Shown: positions 1 through 8,279 of the stretch, piece by piece
Layout: the number at the start of each line of letters is the position of its first letter
How positions within the stretch are numbered: position 1 is the first letter of the stretch
Source of the DNA: CAZUAQ01 sp964618455
GTDB taxonomy: Bacteria; Planctomycetota; Phycisphaerae; UBA1845; PWPN01
Reading direction: 5' to 3'
DNA length: 21,127 nt
Assembly: GCA_964618455.1 (NCBI GenBank)
Contig: CAZUAQ010000078.1
Location: 1-21,127, forward strand
Position numbers and translations under genes: made by a program
Notes under the pieces: generated by a model
What the model was told of the DNA's origin: nothing
The model's input: only the letters and a program-made list of their open reading frames with translations
Databases searched by the model: none

Positions 1-132
1 CCCGAGGGCGCAACCTAACAGGCGCCGAACATCAAGGGTTTTCTACAGAGCCACTTGTGAAACCTTTTCAGACTTCTGAGGTTCAGGCTATTATGTGGTA
101 CTGTCCATGCACCCATGGCCAGAGTTTTCGAA

Positions 133-1194
133 ATGCGCATTAGACATGCATATCGCGGATTCACGCTGATCGAGGTCCTCGTGGTCGTGGCGATTATCGC
201 CCTTCTCGTGGCGATCCTGATCCCGAGCCTGAACCGGGCGCGCAACCAGGCCCGGGCCATCGCCTGCGCCAGCAACATGCGTCAGGCGGTCAGCGGGGCG
301 ATTCTCCACCAGGTGGAGAGTCAGATGAAAAAGGAGCGATGGAGCACCAACTTCGGCTGGGCCACAAGCTCGCTCAAGCAGAACAAGGGTCAGACCGAGA
401 TTTTCACTTGCGCGTCCGACCCCAACCCCCTGCCGGTACCCGCAGTGTACGACCGGATCTATCTTGGTAGCGAATACCGGGGGACGTCGTCCGGCGACGC
501 CATCTTCAACCGCGTGAAACGGTATGGCGGTGACAGCTGGGTCACCGATTTTCAGGACCAGGTCATCGGCGACGATTTCGGCGGGGATGCCTATACCGAA
601 AACACCGGCGACTGCCTTGTGGAATATGACGCCAGTCCGGGGGATACGGTCGTCCGGGCCACGGCCAAGGTGGATGTGACCAACCGATCGCACAATGGCT
701 ACTCGTACCGGGGCGAGCAACTCTGGTCGAACAACAATACCAGCGGCGAAGTGGACATGCCGATCCTGTGGATGAGCTATGGGGCCAATGCCGCCGCGGG
801 CATCAAGGGTGTGCAGGGCATGCCGATTCTAATCATCGAGGCGGCCAAGCTCGGAGTCTTCCCGGAAGGCTTCAACGTGACGAGCCAGGGCTTTTATCCC
901 CGCGACCACCTCGGCAAGTCTGTTCGATTCCGCCATGGCGGGCGCATCCAGGTGGAAGGCATCGGAGGTCCTGGATCTCTGTTCACGAAGCGTTTCGCGC
1001 AGCCTGCCCAGGCCACCGACCACGATTACGAACCCCGGGAGAAGGCCAATGCCGCTTTCCTGGACGGGCACGTCGAGCGCCTGGCGCCGCACCAGTTGTT
1101 CACGCTGGATCCGATTAACCCCGACAACAACAAGCCGACCCCGAAACGGAACCTCTGGATCGGCGCCCGCCGCGGCAATGCGGAAACCTATTGA
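133..1194 (+). CDS. Prepilin-type N-terminal cleavage/methylation protein (type II secretion pseudopilin-like)
   Basis: Secreted or pilus-like protein of the family that is heavily expanded in planctomycetes. The N-terminus has a short basic leader (MRIRHAYRG) followed by the prepilin peptidase motif FTLIEV and a hydrophobic helix (VVVAIIALLVAILIPSL), ending in the usual NRARNQARAIACASNMRQ-like stretch. The C-terminus has NAAFLDGHVERL, resembling the H-X9-DG region of planctomycete pseudopilin-like proteins. I chose the ATG at 133 because it gives a 9-residue leader typical of prepilins. An in-frame ATG at 115 adds six residues, and neither has a clear Shine-Dalgarno sequence. The middle (about residues 90-300) is not recognised and probably forms the globular head. 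The substrate or role is unknown. It seems to stand alone, with no secretion machinery genes nearby. Confidence 0.85.
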   Translation: MRIRHAYRGFTLIEVLVVVAIIALLVAILIPSLNRARNQARAIACASNMRQAVSGAILHQVESQMKKERWSTNFGWATSSLKQNKGQTEIFTCASDPNPLPVPAVYDRIYLGSEYRGTSSGDAIFNRVKRYGGDSWVTDFQDQVIGDDFGGDAYTENTGDCLVEYDASPGDTVVRATAKVDVTNRSHNGYSYRGEQLWSNNNTSGEVDMPILWMSYGANAAAGIKGVQGMPILIIEAAKLGVFPEGFNVTSQGFYPRDHLGKSVRFRHGGRIQVEGIGGPGSLFTKRFAQPAQATDHDYEPREKANAAFLDGHVERLAPHQLFTLDPINPDNNKPTPKRNLWIGARRGNAETY

Positions 1195-1338
1195 ATCATC
1201 CCGAGTTCGCTGAATCCGACTTTATTTCGTCGTCCAAGGCATCCAGCCGACGTCCTCGCGGCATTGACAGAACCGCCCCCGACGCTTGAAGTGTATTCTT
1301 TGCGATCATCAGGACCGCCGGACGTGAGGACAGCAGGC

Positions 1339-2037
1339 ATGACGTCGTCGAATCGAACCCCCTGGCGTTTCGCGGATCCGGCGATCCGCATGGCTCCATC
1401 GATCCTCTCCGCCGACTTCGGTCGGCTGGGCGAGGAAATCGCACGCATCGAATCCGCCGGGACGGAGATCCTCCATCTCGACGTGATGGATGGTCATTTC
1501 GTGCCCAACATCAGCTTCGGCATTCCCGTCGTGGAAAAACTGCGTCCGCGTTCGAAGCTGTACTTCGACACACATTTGATGATCACTGATCCACTCAAAT
1601 ACGCCGAGCCTTTCGTCGAAGCCGGAAGTGATCTGCTGACATTCCACATCGAAGTGGCGGAGGATCCCGTCAAATGTGTCGAGCACATTCGCGCGCTGGG
1701 CGCGGACGTGGGTGTGACGCTGAACCCGGGCACGCCGGTCGACGCGCTCGACCCGGTGATCGATCGGGTGGACATGGTCCTGGTCATGAGCGTCTGGCCC
1801 GGGTTCGGAGGGCAGGAATTCATCACGGACTCGCTGGATCGTGTCCGGGCGATCAAGTCCCGGTTGCGTCCGGACCAACGTCTGGAAATCGACGGGGGCA
1901 TCGGTCCGGAAACCATTGCCGACGCAGCGTCGGCCGGTGCGGATACCTTTGTTGCCGGCTCGGCCATCTTCGGCCGGGACGATCCCGTGGCGGCTCTGGA
2001 CGACCTCGGTAAGCGGGCGCGCGCCGCCTTGACCTGA
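1339..2037 (+). CDS. rpe: Ribulose-phosphate 3-epimerase
   Basis: Interconverts ribulose 5-phosphate and xylulose 5-phosphate in the cytosolic pentose phosphate or Calvin pathway. The 232-residue TIM-barrel has the family motifs in order: APSILSADFGRL near the N-terminus, HLDVMDGHFVPNISFG (H46 and D48), DTHLM (H79), SVWPGFGGQEF, EIDGGIGPETI (D185) and VAGSAIFG. H46, D48, H79 and D185 match the metal-binding and acid/base residues known for this family. The position usually occupied by Asn before PGFGGQ is Trp here. The ATG at 1339 is preceded by GAGGA at 1326-1330, 8 nt upstream. A later ATG at 1390 (MAPSILS) would still give a complete 215-residue enzyme. The neighbours are unrelated to it. 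Confidence 0.95.
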   Translation: MTSSNRTPWRFADPAIRMAPSILSADFGRLGEEIARIESAGTEILHLDVMDGHFVPNISFGIPVVEKLRPRSKLYFDTHLMITDPLKYAEPFVEAGSDLLTFHIEVAEDPVKCVEHIRALGADVGVTLNPGTPVDALDPVIDRVDMVLVMSVWPGFGGQEFITDSLDRVRAIKSRLRPDQRLEIDGGIGPETIADAASAGADTFVAGSAIFGRDDPVAALDDLGKRARAALT

Positions 2038-2058
2038 CTTTTACACCTCACGTAAGAT
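2029..2058 (+). promoter_or_regulatory. Candidate sigma-70-type promoter for the FG-GAP gene
   Basis: TTGACC at 2029-2034 and TAAGAT at 2053-2058 are separated by 18 bases. It overlaps the end of rpe and would leave an untranslated leader of about 110 bases before the ATG at 2176. The match is by eye only and could be chance. Confidence 0.3.
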
Positions 2059-2175
2059 GACCTCGACGACAGGGGGCATGGCGCGTGAAGGATAGCGCGG
2101 GGTCGCGCCGGGAGACGGAACACTCCCGATAATTATCCGTAGTGACTGCCGATATCACGAAAAGGATCACCCTCG

Positions 2176-5052
2176 ATGGCAGGATTTGATCGTACCCACA
2201 GGCACGCGTGGATGGTCGGACTGGCAGCAGTGGCTGTCATTCCCTTCATTCTCGGGCAAGGTTGCCCCCTTCGCTCCGCGGAGAATCCGGACAACACCAT
2301 CGAACCACTCCCGACGATTCCCTCGGGAAGCGGCGGCGGCAGCTCGGGCAATGGCTCCCCGACGTTCACCTTCACCGAGCCGCTGGAAGACATTTTCACG
2401 GACGTGGGCGATGTCATCACGCTGGCCTGGACGACGGAAGACGAGGACAGCAACGCGCTGATCACGCTGCTGCTCGACCCGGACAACGAGTTCGGCAATG
2501 GCAACGAGCTGGTCATCGCCCCGGTGATCTTCGAGGATGACAATATCAACTCCTTCTCGCTGGACACCGCCGGTCTCGATCCGCGGACGTACCGTATCGT
2601 GGCCCGGGTCAACGATGCACTGAACCCGGAGTTGATCCGCGTGGCGCCGGGAACGTTGAATCTCTTCGGCAGTGGATTCCTCCCCGGCAACCGCTCCCCG
2701 GTGATTACCGCCATCGAACCTCAACAGAACATCGGTGTGCTGCAGGGCGATGAGGTCCTGATCAGCTACTGCGGCAGCGATGTGGACGACGGCGCGGAAG
2801 GCGAGATTCCGGATGTCATCGTGATTCTGGATCGCGACAACAACGCCACCAACGACCTCGATCTGACCGGGCCGGATGCCGAAGAGAATCTGAACGACGT
2901 CTGCCTTTCGGGCTTCTTCCCGGCAGAGGTGAACGGTGCGTTCGTCATCGGGTGCTTCAACGACGACGACTGTGAGGATCCTGTGGCCGGCGGCACGGAG
3001 TTGAACCTGACCGTGGATGTGGGACAGATTCCGCCCCGTGCGGACGGGAACCCGTATCGCGTTCGCGTCACGATGTGGGATCGCACGAATCCCCCGGTTC
3101 ACTCCTATGCACGAGGTTCGATCAGCGTCACGGCGCTGGGGTCGGGCTTCATCGATCTCGGTCTCGTGGGGCGCACGATCAGTGGAACCAAGTTCATCGG
3201 CTTCGACGCCGGGGCGCGGGCCGGTTTCACCGGCACGACTCTCGGCGATTTCGATGAAGATGGTGCGGACGATTTCATCATCGTGAACCGTTTCGGCCGT
3301 CCCTTCGAACGCGGCAACATCGGCTCGGCGTTCCTGGTCTACGGCCTGCCCGGCCAGAAGTACGCCAGCGAGATTTTCCTGAACGCGATGGGTACAAGCT
3401 ATCGAGGCGCGGGCTTCGCGATGGGGCGAGGCTTCCCCGGCGCTATCCCTGCTACCGAGGGCATCACGACGATCAGCACCATCCCCGATCTCGACGGGGA
3501 CGGACTTCCGGAAATCCTCTTTGGCATGCCCTACATCGAGGAACTGTATGACTACTTCGATGATGACCCGGCAGATGACGACGAGGTCTGTTACGGCGAC
3601 CTGCTGCCCAATCCGCTTTCGACCGGCGGGGGCAATGACGACATGACCGGGTTCGATATCCGCGAAGGCATCATCGGTGGCGATGATGAAGATGAGATCG
3701 GCTTTATCTGCTCGAACGATCTTGATCTCTTTGCAGCAACGCCGATCAACCAAGGCTACGTCATCTACGTTCGCAGCGAAAACAATTTCGAAAACGTTTT
3801 CATCGAGTTGCCCTTCGTTGGTCAGTTCGACCCAGGAGGACTGCTGACCGACGAAAGACTCCTTACAAGCGGCGCGGCAAACGGAGCACGCTTCCGTGGG
3901 GGCTGGTACGACGATTTCGATGAAACGCAGTCCGTTCAGCCCTATTCGCTGATCACTGATAACGAGTTCGGGACCACCGTGGCTTCGATACCTGACATGA
4001 CGAATGGAAGTCTCAGCCCGGTTCAGGATGGAGACGCGGAATTGCTGATCTCTGCTCCAAATAGTTTTGGCGGGCGTGGAGCAGTTCACCTGATCTTCGG
4101 GCAAGAATACTCGTTGTACGGGGATGGGGACGTGAGTTCGATTCCCGAACCCAGATCTACCAACTATCCGGTGGACCGAACCATTGAGGGCAGTGCCGTC
4201 GGCGATCGACTGGGTTATGCCAGTTCTGCCGGCGATTACAACCTGGACGGCTTCCCCGACATTCTGATGGGTGCCCCCGGCGCGGACCGGGGCGGCGTGT
4301 CGAATGGCGGCATCATTTACATCCTCTATGGCCGACTCGATTTCGGTGACGTCAGCCTGGTCGATAACAATCCGCCGCGCATGGAAATCCATGGCGCGCG
4401 GGACGGCGATCGCTTCGGCATGGTCCAGACGGTTCTCGGCGACATCAACAGCGACGGCATCGATGACATCGGTTTCGCCTCGCCTACCGCGGGCGACGAG
4501 GGGCCCGGCGGCGCGGACTCCGGGTTCGTCGGCATCATCTTCGGTGGCCAGCCGTTCACGGGCGAGAGCATTTTCTCCGTGGATCAGGTGGCTTCGCTCC
4601 AATTGCCGGGTGCCCGGTTCTACGGCTCCCAGGCGGGAGGTCGGGCCGGTCACAGCATCAACAATATCGGGGACTTCAACGGGGATTCGACCGACGACTT
4701 CGTGATCGTCGCCCCGGACGAGACTCGCGTGGTGAACGGTCAGACGCGCCGCGGCGTCGCCTACGTCATCTTCGGCGGAGCCAATCTCGTCGGCCAGGAG
4801 CTGACACTTGACGCGGTCGGGACAAGCGAACTGCCCGGCGTGGTGTTCGTCAGCCCGTACCTGGCCAATACGGCGGACGAGGCTCCGATCGATTGGGCGG
4901 GGGCGGCCGGCGACGTGAACGGCGATGGATTCGATGATCTGCTTGTGGGTGTCAGCGAAGCGGATTTCGTCAATCCCCTGGAACCCAATCAGCGGCGGAT
5001 CGATGCCGGAGAATGCTACCTGATCTACGGCAGCAACGCCGGCTCGAACTGA
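2176..5052 (+). CDS. Secreted FG-GAP (integrin-alpha-type) beta-propeller protein with two N-terminal Ig-like repeats
   Basis: A 958-residue exported protein. The N-terminus is a basic stretch then a hydrophobic core (MVGLAAVAVIPFILGQGC), a signal peptide ending in Cys30 that may be lipidated, although GQGC is not a canonical lipobox. Residues about 55-330 hold two related blocks that look like Ig-like folds, each opening with a P-x-I/F-T-x-x-EP phrase. Residues about 340-955 contain FG-GAP/calcium-loop repeats: GDFDEDGADDFIIV (356 on), DLDGDGLPEILFG (437 on), a degenerate DGDAELLISAP (near 620), GDYNLDGFPDILMGAP (686 on), GDINSDGIDDIGFASP (755 on), GDFNGDSTDDFVIVAP (832 on) and GDVNGDGFDDLLVG (912 on). 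These predict a calcium-stabilised seven-bladed propeller. The start has AAGGA about 10 nt upstream. The ligand and function are unknown; adhesion or surface display is an inference from the family. Confidence 0.88.
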   Translation: MAGFDRTHRHAWMVGLAAVAVIPFILGQGCPLRSAENPDNTIEPLPTIPSGSGGGSSGNGSPTFTFTEPLEDIFTDVGDVITLAWTTEDEDSNALITLLLDPDNEFGNGNELVIAPVIFEDDNINSFSLDTAGLDPRTYRIVARVNDALNPELIRVAPGTLNLFGSGFLPGNRSPVITAIEPQQNIGVLQGDEVLISYCGSDVDDGAEGEIPDVIVILDRDNNATNDLDLTGPDAEENLNDVCLSGFFPAEVNGAFVIGCFNDDDCEDPVAGGTELNLTVDVGQIPPRADGNPYRVRVTMWDRTNPPVHSYARGSISVTALGSGFIDLGLVGRTISGTKFIGFDAGARAGFTGTTLGDFDEDGADDFIIVNRFGRPFERGNIGSAFLVYGLPGQKYASEIFLNAMGTSYRGAGFAMGRGFPGAIPATEGITTISTIPDLDGDGLPEILFGMPYIEELYDYFDDDPADDDEVCYGDLLPNPLSTGGGNDDMTGFDIREGIIGGDDEDEIGFICSNDLDLFAATPINQGYVIYVRSENNFENVFIELPFVGQFDPGGLLTDERLLTSGAANGARFRGGWYDDFDETQSVQPYSLITDNEFGTTVASIPDMTNGSLSPVQDGDAELLISAPNSFGGRGAVHLIFGQEYSLYGDGDVSSIPEPRSTNYPVDRTIEGSAVGDRLGYASSAGDYNLDGFPDILMGAPGADRGGVSNGGIIYILYGRLDFGDVSLVDNNPPRMEIHGARDGDRFGMVQTVLGDINSDGIDDIGFASPTAGDEGPGGADSGFVGIIFGGQPFTGESIFSVDQVASLQLPGARFYGSQAGGRAGHSINNIGDFNGDSTDDFVIVAPDETRVVNGQTRRGVAYVIFGGANLVGQELTLDAVGTSELPGVVFVSPYLANTADEAPIDWAGAAGDVNGDGFDDLLVGVSEADFVNPLEPNQRRIDAGECYLIYGSNAGSN

Positions 5053-5143
5053 TGCCGGAAGCACGTAAGTCACTTCGCACAAAGGACTTGCCTGTGATCG
5101 GCGGTTTTACGTAGAACATCGTGCATCCAAAGAAAAAAAAGCC

Positions 5144-5171
5144 TTGCATCAGAGGGCGCTCCGGTTACAAT
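5144..5171 (+). promoter_or_regulatory. Candidate sigma-70-type promoter for the PEP-CTERM gene
   Basis: TTGCAT at 5144-5149 and TACAAT at 5166-5171 (five of six matches to TATAAT) with a 16-base spacer. A transcript starting near 5178 would have a leader of about 98 bases before the ATG at 5276. It lies in the only sizeable gap between the FG-GAP gene and the PEP-CTERM gene. Confidence 0.5.
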
Positions 5172-5275
5172 ATACGCAGTTGCACGCAAGTCTGCCTATC
5201 CAGCAGATTGCGAGAGGAAGGGAGACGGTTTCTTATCACATCGGAAACCGTTGTATTTGGAGGAGCGAAGGGAAA

Positions 5276-6010
5276 ATGATTCAACGCCATTTCAGAAAAA
5301 TCATTGTTGGTCTCTGTGTTTTATTCTTGCCTGCACTGGCCTTGGCCGGTCCTGATTCGACCTATCCGGATCTGTCCGTCATGATGCAGGTGGAAGGCGG
5401 CAACACCTGGAACGGAAGTCCCCAGGGTGAGGCCAATGGCAATGGTACGTACAGCTTCGTCGGGCAGCAGACCACAAGCGGCTGGACCGTCGACTGGAAC
5501 ATGACCGTTGATCCTGATCCGCTGATCAATGCCGGGCTGGTGGTGACCAACAACACGGCATTGACTCAGACCTACACGCTGATCGCAACGCTGCCGATCG
5601 CTCCCCCGATTCCCGGCGGGACTCTCTTCGGTGGCTCGATCCAGGGCGGTATTACCGACAACGTCCTGGACGGCAGCCTGGCCACGTTGACGACAGATCC
5701 CGTGAGCGGCGACCCGCTTTACTACGGTTTGATCGACGGTGTTCCCGTGCTTCCGCTCTACGCGGATCCTTACTCCGTCAGTGCACCGTTCGATCAGGGC
5801 AGTGCGAGCATCCCGGCGGTCAGTGCGGGGCTTCCCGGGCCGACGATTCCCGGTCCTCCCGCCATCACCTCGATCGGCATCCAGCACAAGTTCACGCTGA
5901 CCCCCGGTGATTCGGCTTCGTTCACCAGCGTATTCATCGTGACGCCCGAACCTGCCTCGCTGGCCCTGCTGGCCATGGGCGGCCTGATGATGCTGCGTCG
6001 TCGTCGCTGA
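5276..6010 (+). CDS. PEP-CTERM sorting domain protein
   Basis: A 244-residue exported protein. It starts with a clear signal peptide (basic MIQRHFRK, hydrophobic IIVGLCVLFLPALALA, likely cut after ALA). It ends with the PEP-CTERM signal: TPEPASLALL, a hydrophobic helix rich in Gly, Ala, Leu and Met, and a final RRRR. In this family the signal is thought to be processed by exosortase, releasing the protein to the surface or matrix. The body is rich in Gly, Pro, Thr and Ser with no recognised catalytic motif. The ATG at 5276 is chosen because it follows GGAGGAGC and GAAGGG and starts the signal peptide directly; the longer reading frame from 5144 begins inside the promoter. A strong terminator follows at once, so it is probably monocistronic. 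No exosortase gene lies in the window. Confidence 0.88.
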   Translation: MIQRHFRKIIVGLCVLFLPALALAGPDSTYPDLSVMMQVEGGNTWNGSPQGEANGNGTYSFVGQQTTSGWTVDWNMTVDPDPLINAGLVVTNNTALTQTYTLIATLPIAPPIPGGTLFGGSIQGGITDNVLDGSLATLTTDPVSGDPLYYGLIDGVPVLPLYADPYSVSAPFDQGSASIPAVSAGLPGPTIPGPPAITSIGIQHKFTLTPGDSASFTSVFIVTPEPASLALLAMGGLMMLRRRR

Positions 6011-6041
6011 GCTTGTCGCCATACAACTTTTTGCTTTCCCA

Positions 6042-6081
6042 CGGCGTGCCTTCCTCTTCGAAGGCACGCCGCTTCTTTTTT
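6042..6081 (+). terminator. Rho-independent terminator of the PEP-CTERM gene
   Basis: A perfect 12-bp stem (6042-6053 with 6060-6071) around a six-base loop, followed by CTTCTTTTTT. It is 32 bases after the stop codon and separates this gene from aroA. Confidence 0.93.
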
Positions 6082-6107
6082 GTCTCCTAACGGTGAAGGC
6101 CGTTTCC

Positions 6108-6135
6108 TTTTCGTAAGCGCGCACGCCGATATAAT
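6108..6135 (+). promoter_or_regulatory. Candidate promoter for aroA
   Basis: A perfect TATAAT at 6130-6135, with a poor -35 (TTTTCG, 6108-6113) 16 bases upstream. It lies between the preceding terminator and aroA, where a promoter is needed. The -35 assignment is weak. Confidence 0.4.
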
Positions 6136-6197
6136 GCCATGCAGAACGTGTCATCCGGCCTCTCGGAGTGCAACGTTCGATGGAGATCTGTTGCCCC

Positions 6198-7478
6198 ATG
6201 GACCTGATCGTCACCCCCTCCCGCCTTTCCGGCAGCGTGGACATTCCGGGCTCCAAGTCGCATACCATCCGGGCGGTGGCGATTGCCGCCCTGGCTCCCG
6301 GGGAAAGCCGCATTACGGCTCCGCTGCGTTCGGCGGACACGGTTGCCGCCATCGCCGCCTACCGGGCACTCGGCGCGGAGATCGATGACGCCGACGAGCA
6401 GTGGACGGTAAAGGGCTTTGATGGACGCCCCGCCTGTGCCGGCGACGCCGTGGATGTTCGCAATTCAGGGACGACGCTCCGCATCGCAGCCGGATCGTCG
6501 GCCCTGCTGACCGAGGGCACGCTCACGCTCGACGGAGACGCCCAGATCCGCCGACGTCCGATTGCCCCCCTGCTGGATTCACTGAATGATCTCGGTGCGC
6601 AGGCGGTCAGTCTGCAAGACAACGGTTGTGCCCCGATACGCATCGGCGGGCGTTTGCGCGGCGGGCGAACGCGGATCGAAGCCGTGACCAGCCAGTATCT
6701 CAGCAGTCTCCTGATCAACACGCCGCTGGCGGACGGGGACTCCGAAATCGACGTCCCCCTGCTGCACGAGAAACCTTACGTTTACATCACCCTTGACTGG
6801 CTCGAACGCGGGGGGATTACGCTCGAACGGGACGAGTTGCGCAGATTCCGCGTCCCGGGCAAGCAAAGCTATCGGCCGCTCGACGTACGCGTCCCGGCTG
6901 ATTTCTCCTCGGCGACGTTCTTCCTCGCCGCCGGAGCCCTCGGCGACAACGCGATCCTTGTCCGCGGCCTCGACATGAACGATACACAGGGAGACAAGGC
7001 GGTCGTCGATTACCTTCGGCAACTCGGGGCCAACCTCGTGGTGACGGAAGAGGGCATCCAGGTCCGCCCGGGGGAACTACGCGGTTGCGACCTGGATCTC
7101 AACGCCACCCCGGATGCGCTCCCGATGATGGCCGTCGTGGCGTGCTTTGCTCGTGGACGAACGCGTCTGCTCAACGTACCGCAGGCCCGGTTGAAAGAAA
7201 CCGATCGGATCCATGTCATGTGCGAAGAATTGACCAAGATGGGCGCGACAATCCGTGAGATGCCCGATGGCCTGGAGATCGAACAGCGTGATCTTCGCGG
7301 TGCCGCGGTCCACGGCCACGATGACCATCGCGTCGTCATGTCTTTGGCGATCGCCGGCACGCGCGTCCCCGGCCGAACGCGGATTACAACTGCCGAAGCG
7401 ATTAACGTGACCTATCCGACATTTGTCGACAGCCTTCGATCCCTCGGTGGATCGATCGATACCGCCGAATCCGCCTGA
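6198..7478 (+). CDS. aroA: 3-phosphoshikimate 1-carboxyvinyltransferase (EPSP synthase)
   Basis: Joins phosphoenolpyruvate to shikimate 3-phosphate, the sixth step of the shikimate pathway, in the cytosol. The 426-residue length fits the family. Visible motifs: PGSKSHTIR (K20 and R25 in the substrate site), NSGTTLR (89-95), DGDAQIRRRPI, TSQYLSSLL, PADFSSATFFLAAGAL, NATPDALPMM (D306), RLKETDR (E334) and HDDHRVVMS. D306 and E334 are 28 residues apart, the same spacing as the catalytic D313/E341 pair of the E. coli enzyme. The start at 6198 gives the usual MDLIVTPS beginning; in-frame GTG 6168 and ATG 6180 are possible but add non-family residues. It is followed 24 nt later by a histidine phosphatase gene, so the two are probably co-transcribed, with a shikimate kinase-like gene and aroC further on. 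Confidence 0.96.
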   Translation: MDLIVTPSRLSGSVDIPGSKSHTIRAVAIAALAPGESRITAPLRSADTVAAIAAYRALGAEIDDADEQWTVKGFDGRPACAGDAVDVRNSGTTLRIAAGSSALLTEGTLTLDGDAQIRRRPIAPLLDSLNDLGAQAVSLQDNGCAPIRIGGRLRGGRTRIEAVTSQYLSSLLINTPLADGDSEIDVPLLHEKPYVYITLDWLERGGITLERDELRRFRVPGKQSYRPLDVRVPADFSSATFFLAAGALGDNAILVRGLDMNDTQGDKAVVDYLRQLGANLVVTEEGIQVRPGELRGCDLDLNATPDALPMMAVVACFARGRTRLLNVPQARLKETDRIHVMCEELTKMGATIREMPDGLEIEQRDLRGAAVHGHDDHRVVMSLAIAGTRVPGRTRITTAEAINVTYPTFVDSLRSLGGSIDTAESA

Positions 7479-7502
7479 TCTCAGTCCGCATTGGAAACCC
7501 TC

Positions 7503-8159
7503 ATGACCCTGCCATCGCGTTCGCCGCAACATACGTTGTTCACCCTGGTTCGCCACGGTGAGACTCATTGGAATGCCGAAGACCGCCTGCAGGGTCAATT
7601 ACCGAGCGAACTCTCTCCGCTCGGCCATCGCCAGGCGGAAGCCGTGGCGAAAAAGCTGGCCGGGATCGACTTCGACGCGGTCTACTCCAGCGATCTTCGC
7701 CGTGCGATGCAGACCATCCGTTATCTCGCCGATCTCACCGGGGTCGAGGTGCGTTCCGAACCGCGAGTCCGTGAACGGAGCATGGGCGTCTTCGACGGGC
7801 TGCTGTGGGAGGACGTCATCCGGCGATTCCCCGAGGAATACGCGGCGTACAAGAGTGGAAACCTCGATTATGTCATGCCCGAACGGGAGAGTTCGAATGC
7901 GGTCTACGATCGCGTCATCGATTGCATGGAAGAACTGGCGGTCCGTCATCGCGGCGGCCACATCGCCGTGTTCACGCACGGGGGCGTTCTCCACCGCATC
8001 TTTCGATACGTCACCGAGGTGCCGCGTGTAGGGCCGCGCCGGTTCAGCCTGTATAATGGTTCGATCAACGTGGTTCGACAGGGCCAGGATGGCTGGCGGA
8101 TCGAAACATGGGGGGAGATCGATCACCTCGAGGCGATCGGGGACACCAGCGCCAATTGA
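7503..8159 (+). CDS. Histidine phosphatase (phosphoglycerate mutase-like) family protein
   Basis: A 218-residue member of the RHG superfamily. The phosphoacceptor motif is LVRHGETHWN (H18), followed by LQGQ, SELSPLGHRQAEAVAKKL, SSDLRRAMQTIRYL, an acidic catalytic position in RERSMGVFDG (E91), and the second histidine in FTHGGVLHR (H159). The complete catalytic set suggests an active phosphatase or cofactor-dependent mutase; the exact substrate cannot be read from sequence. Many such genes are annotated as CobC/alpha-ribazole phosphatase or as phosphoglycerate mutase. The ATG at 7503 is preferred over an in-frame TTG at 7491. It lies 24 nt after aroA, suggesting an operon, but a link to aromatic synthesis is only contextual. 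Confidence 0.9.
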   Translation: MTLPSRSPQHTLFTLVRHGETHWNAEDRLQGQLPSELSPLGHRQAEAVAKKLAGIDFDAVYSSDLRRAMQTIRYLADLTGVEVRSEPRVRERSMGVFDGLLWEDVIRRFPEEYAAYKSGNLDYVMPERESSNAVYDRVIDCMEELAVRHRGGHIAVFTHGGVLHRIFRYVTEVPRVGPRRFSLYNGSINVVRQGQDGWRIETWGEIDHLEAIGDTSAN

Positions 8160-8183
8160 TCGCCCCGCACGCCCTGCCGCCGA

Positions 8184-8212
8184 TTGTCGCCCCCTCGCGA
8201 TAATGCTACGAT
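8184..8212 (+). promoter_or_regulatory. Candidate promoter for the aroK-like/aroC pair
   Basis: TTGTCG at 8184-8189 and TACGAT at 8207-8212 with a 17-base spacer, in the 120-base gap before the kinase-like gene. Four of six matches in each box. The same TACGAT -10 occurs in the much stronger promoter at 18983-19011. Confidence 0.4.
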
Positions 8213-8279
8213 GCCTTAACACGCCCCTCCCTGGAGGATTCCATCGGTTCGGCACGGTGTGTGCGGTTATCGGAACGTC

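Noticed and set aside
1264..1299. TTGACA (1264-1269) and TATTCT before rpe as a promoter
   Set aside because: The two boxes are 24 bases apart, too far for a sigma-70-type promoter.
2167..5082. 971-codon open frame antisense to the FG-GAP gene
   Set aside because: The + strand frame has a signal peptide and repeated FG-GAP motifs; the antisense one has none and arises from GC-rich codons.
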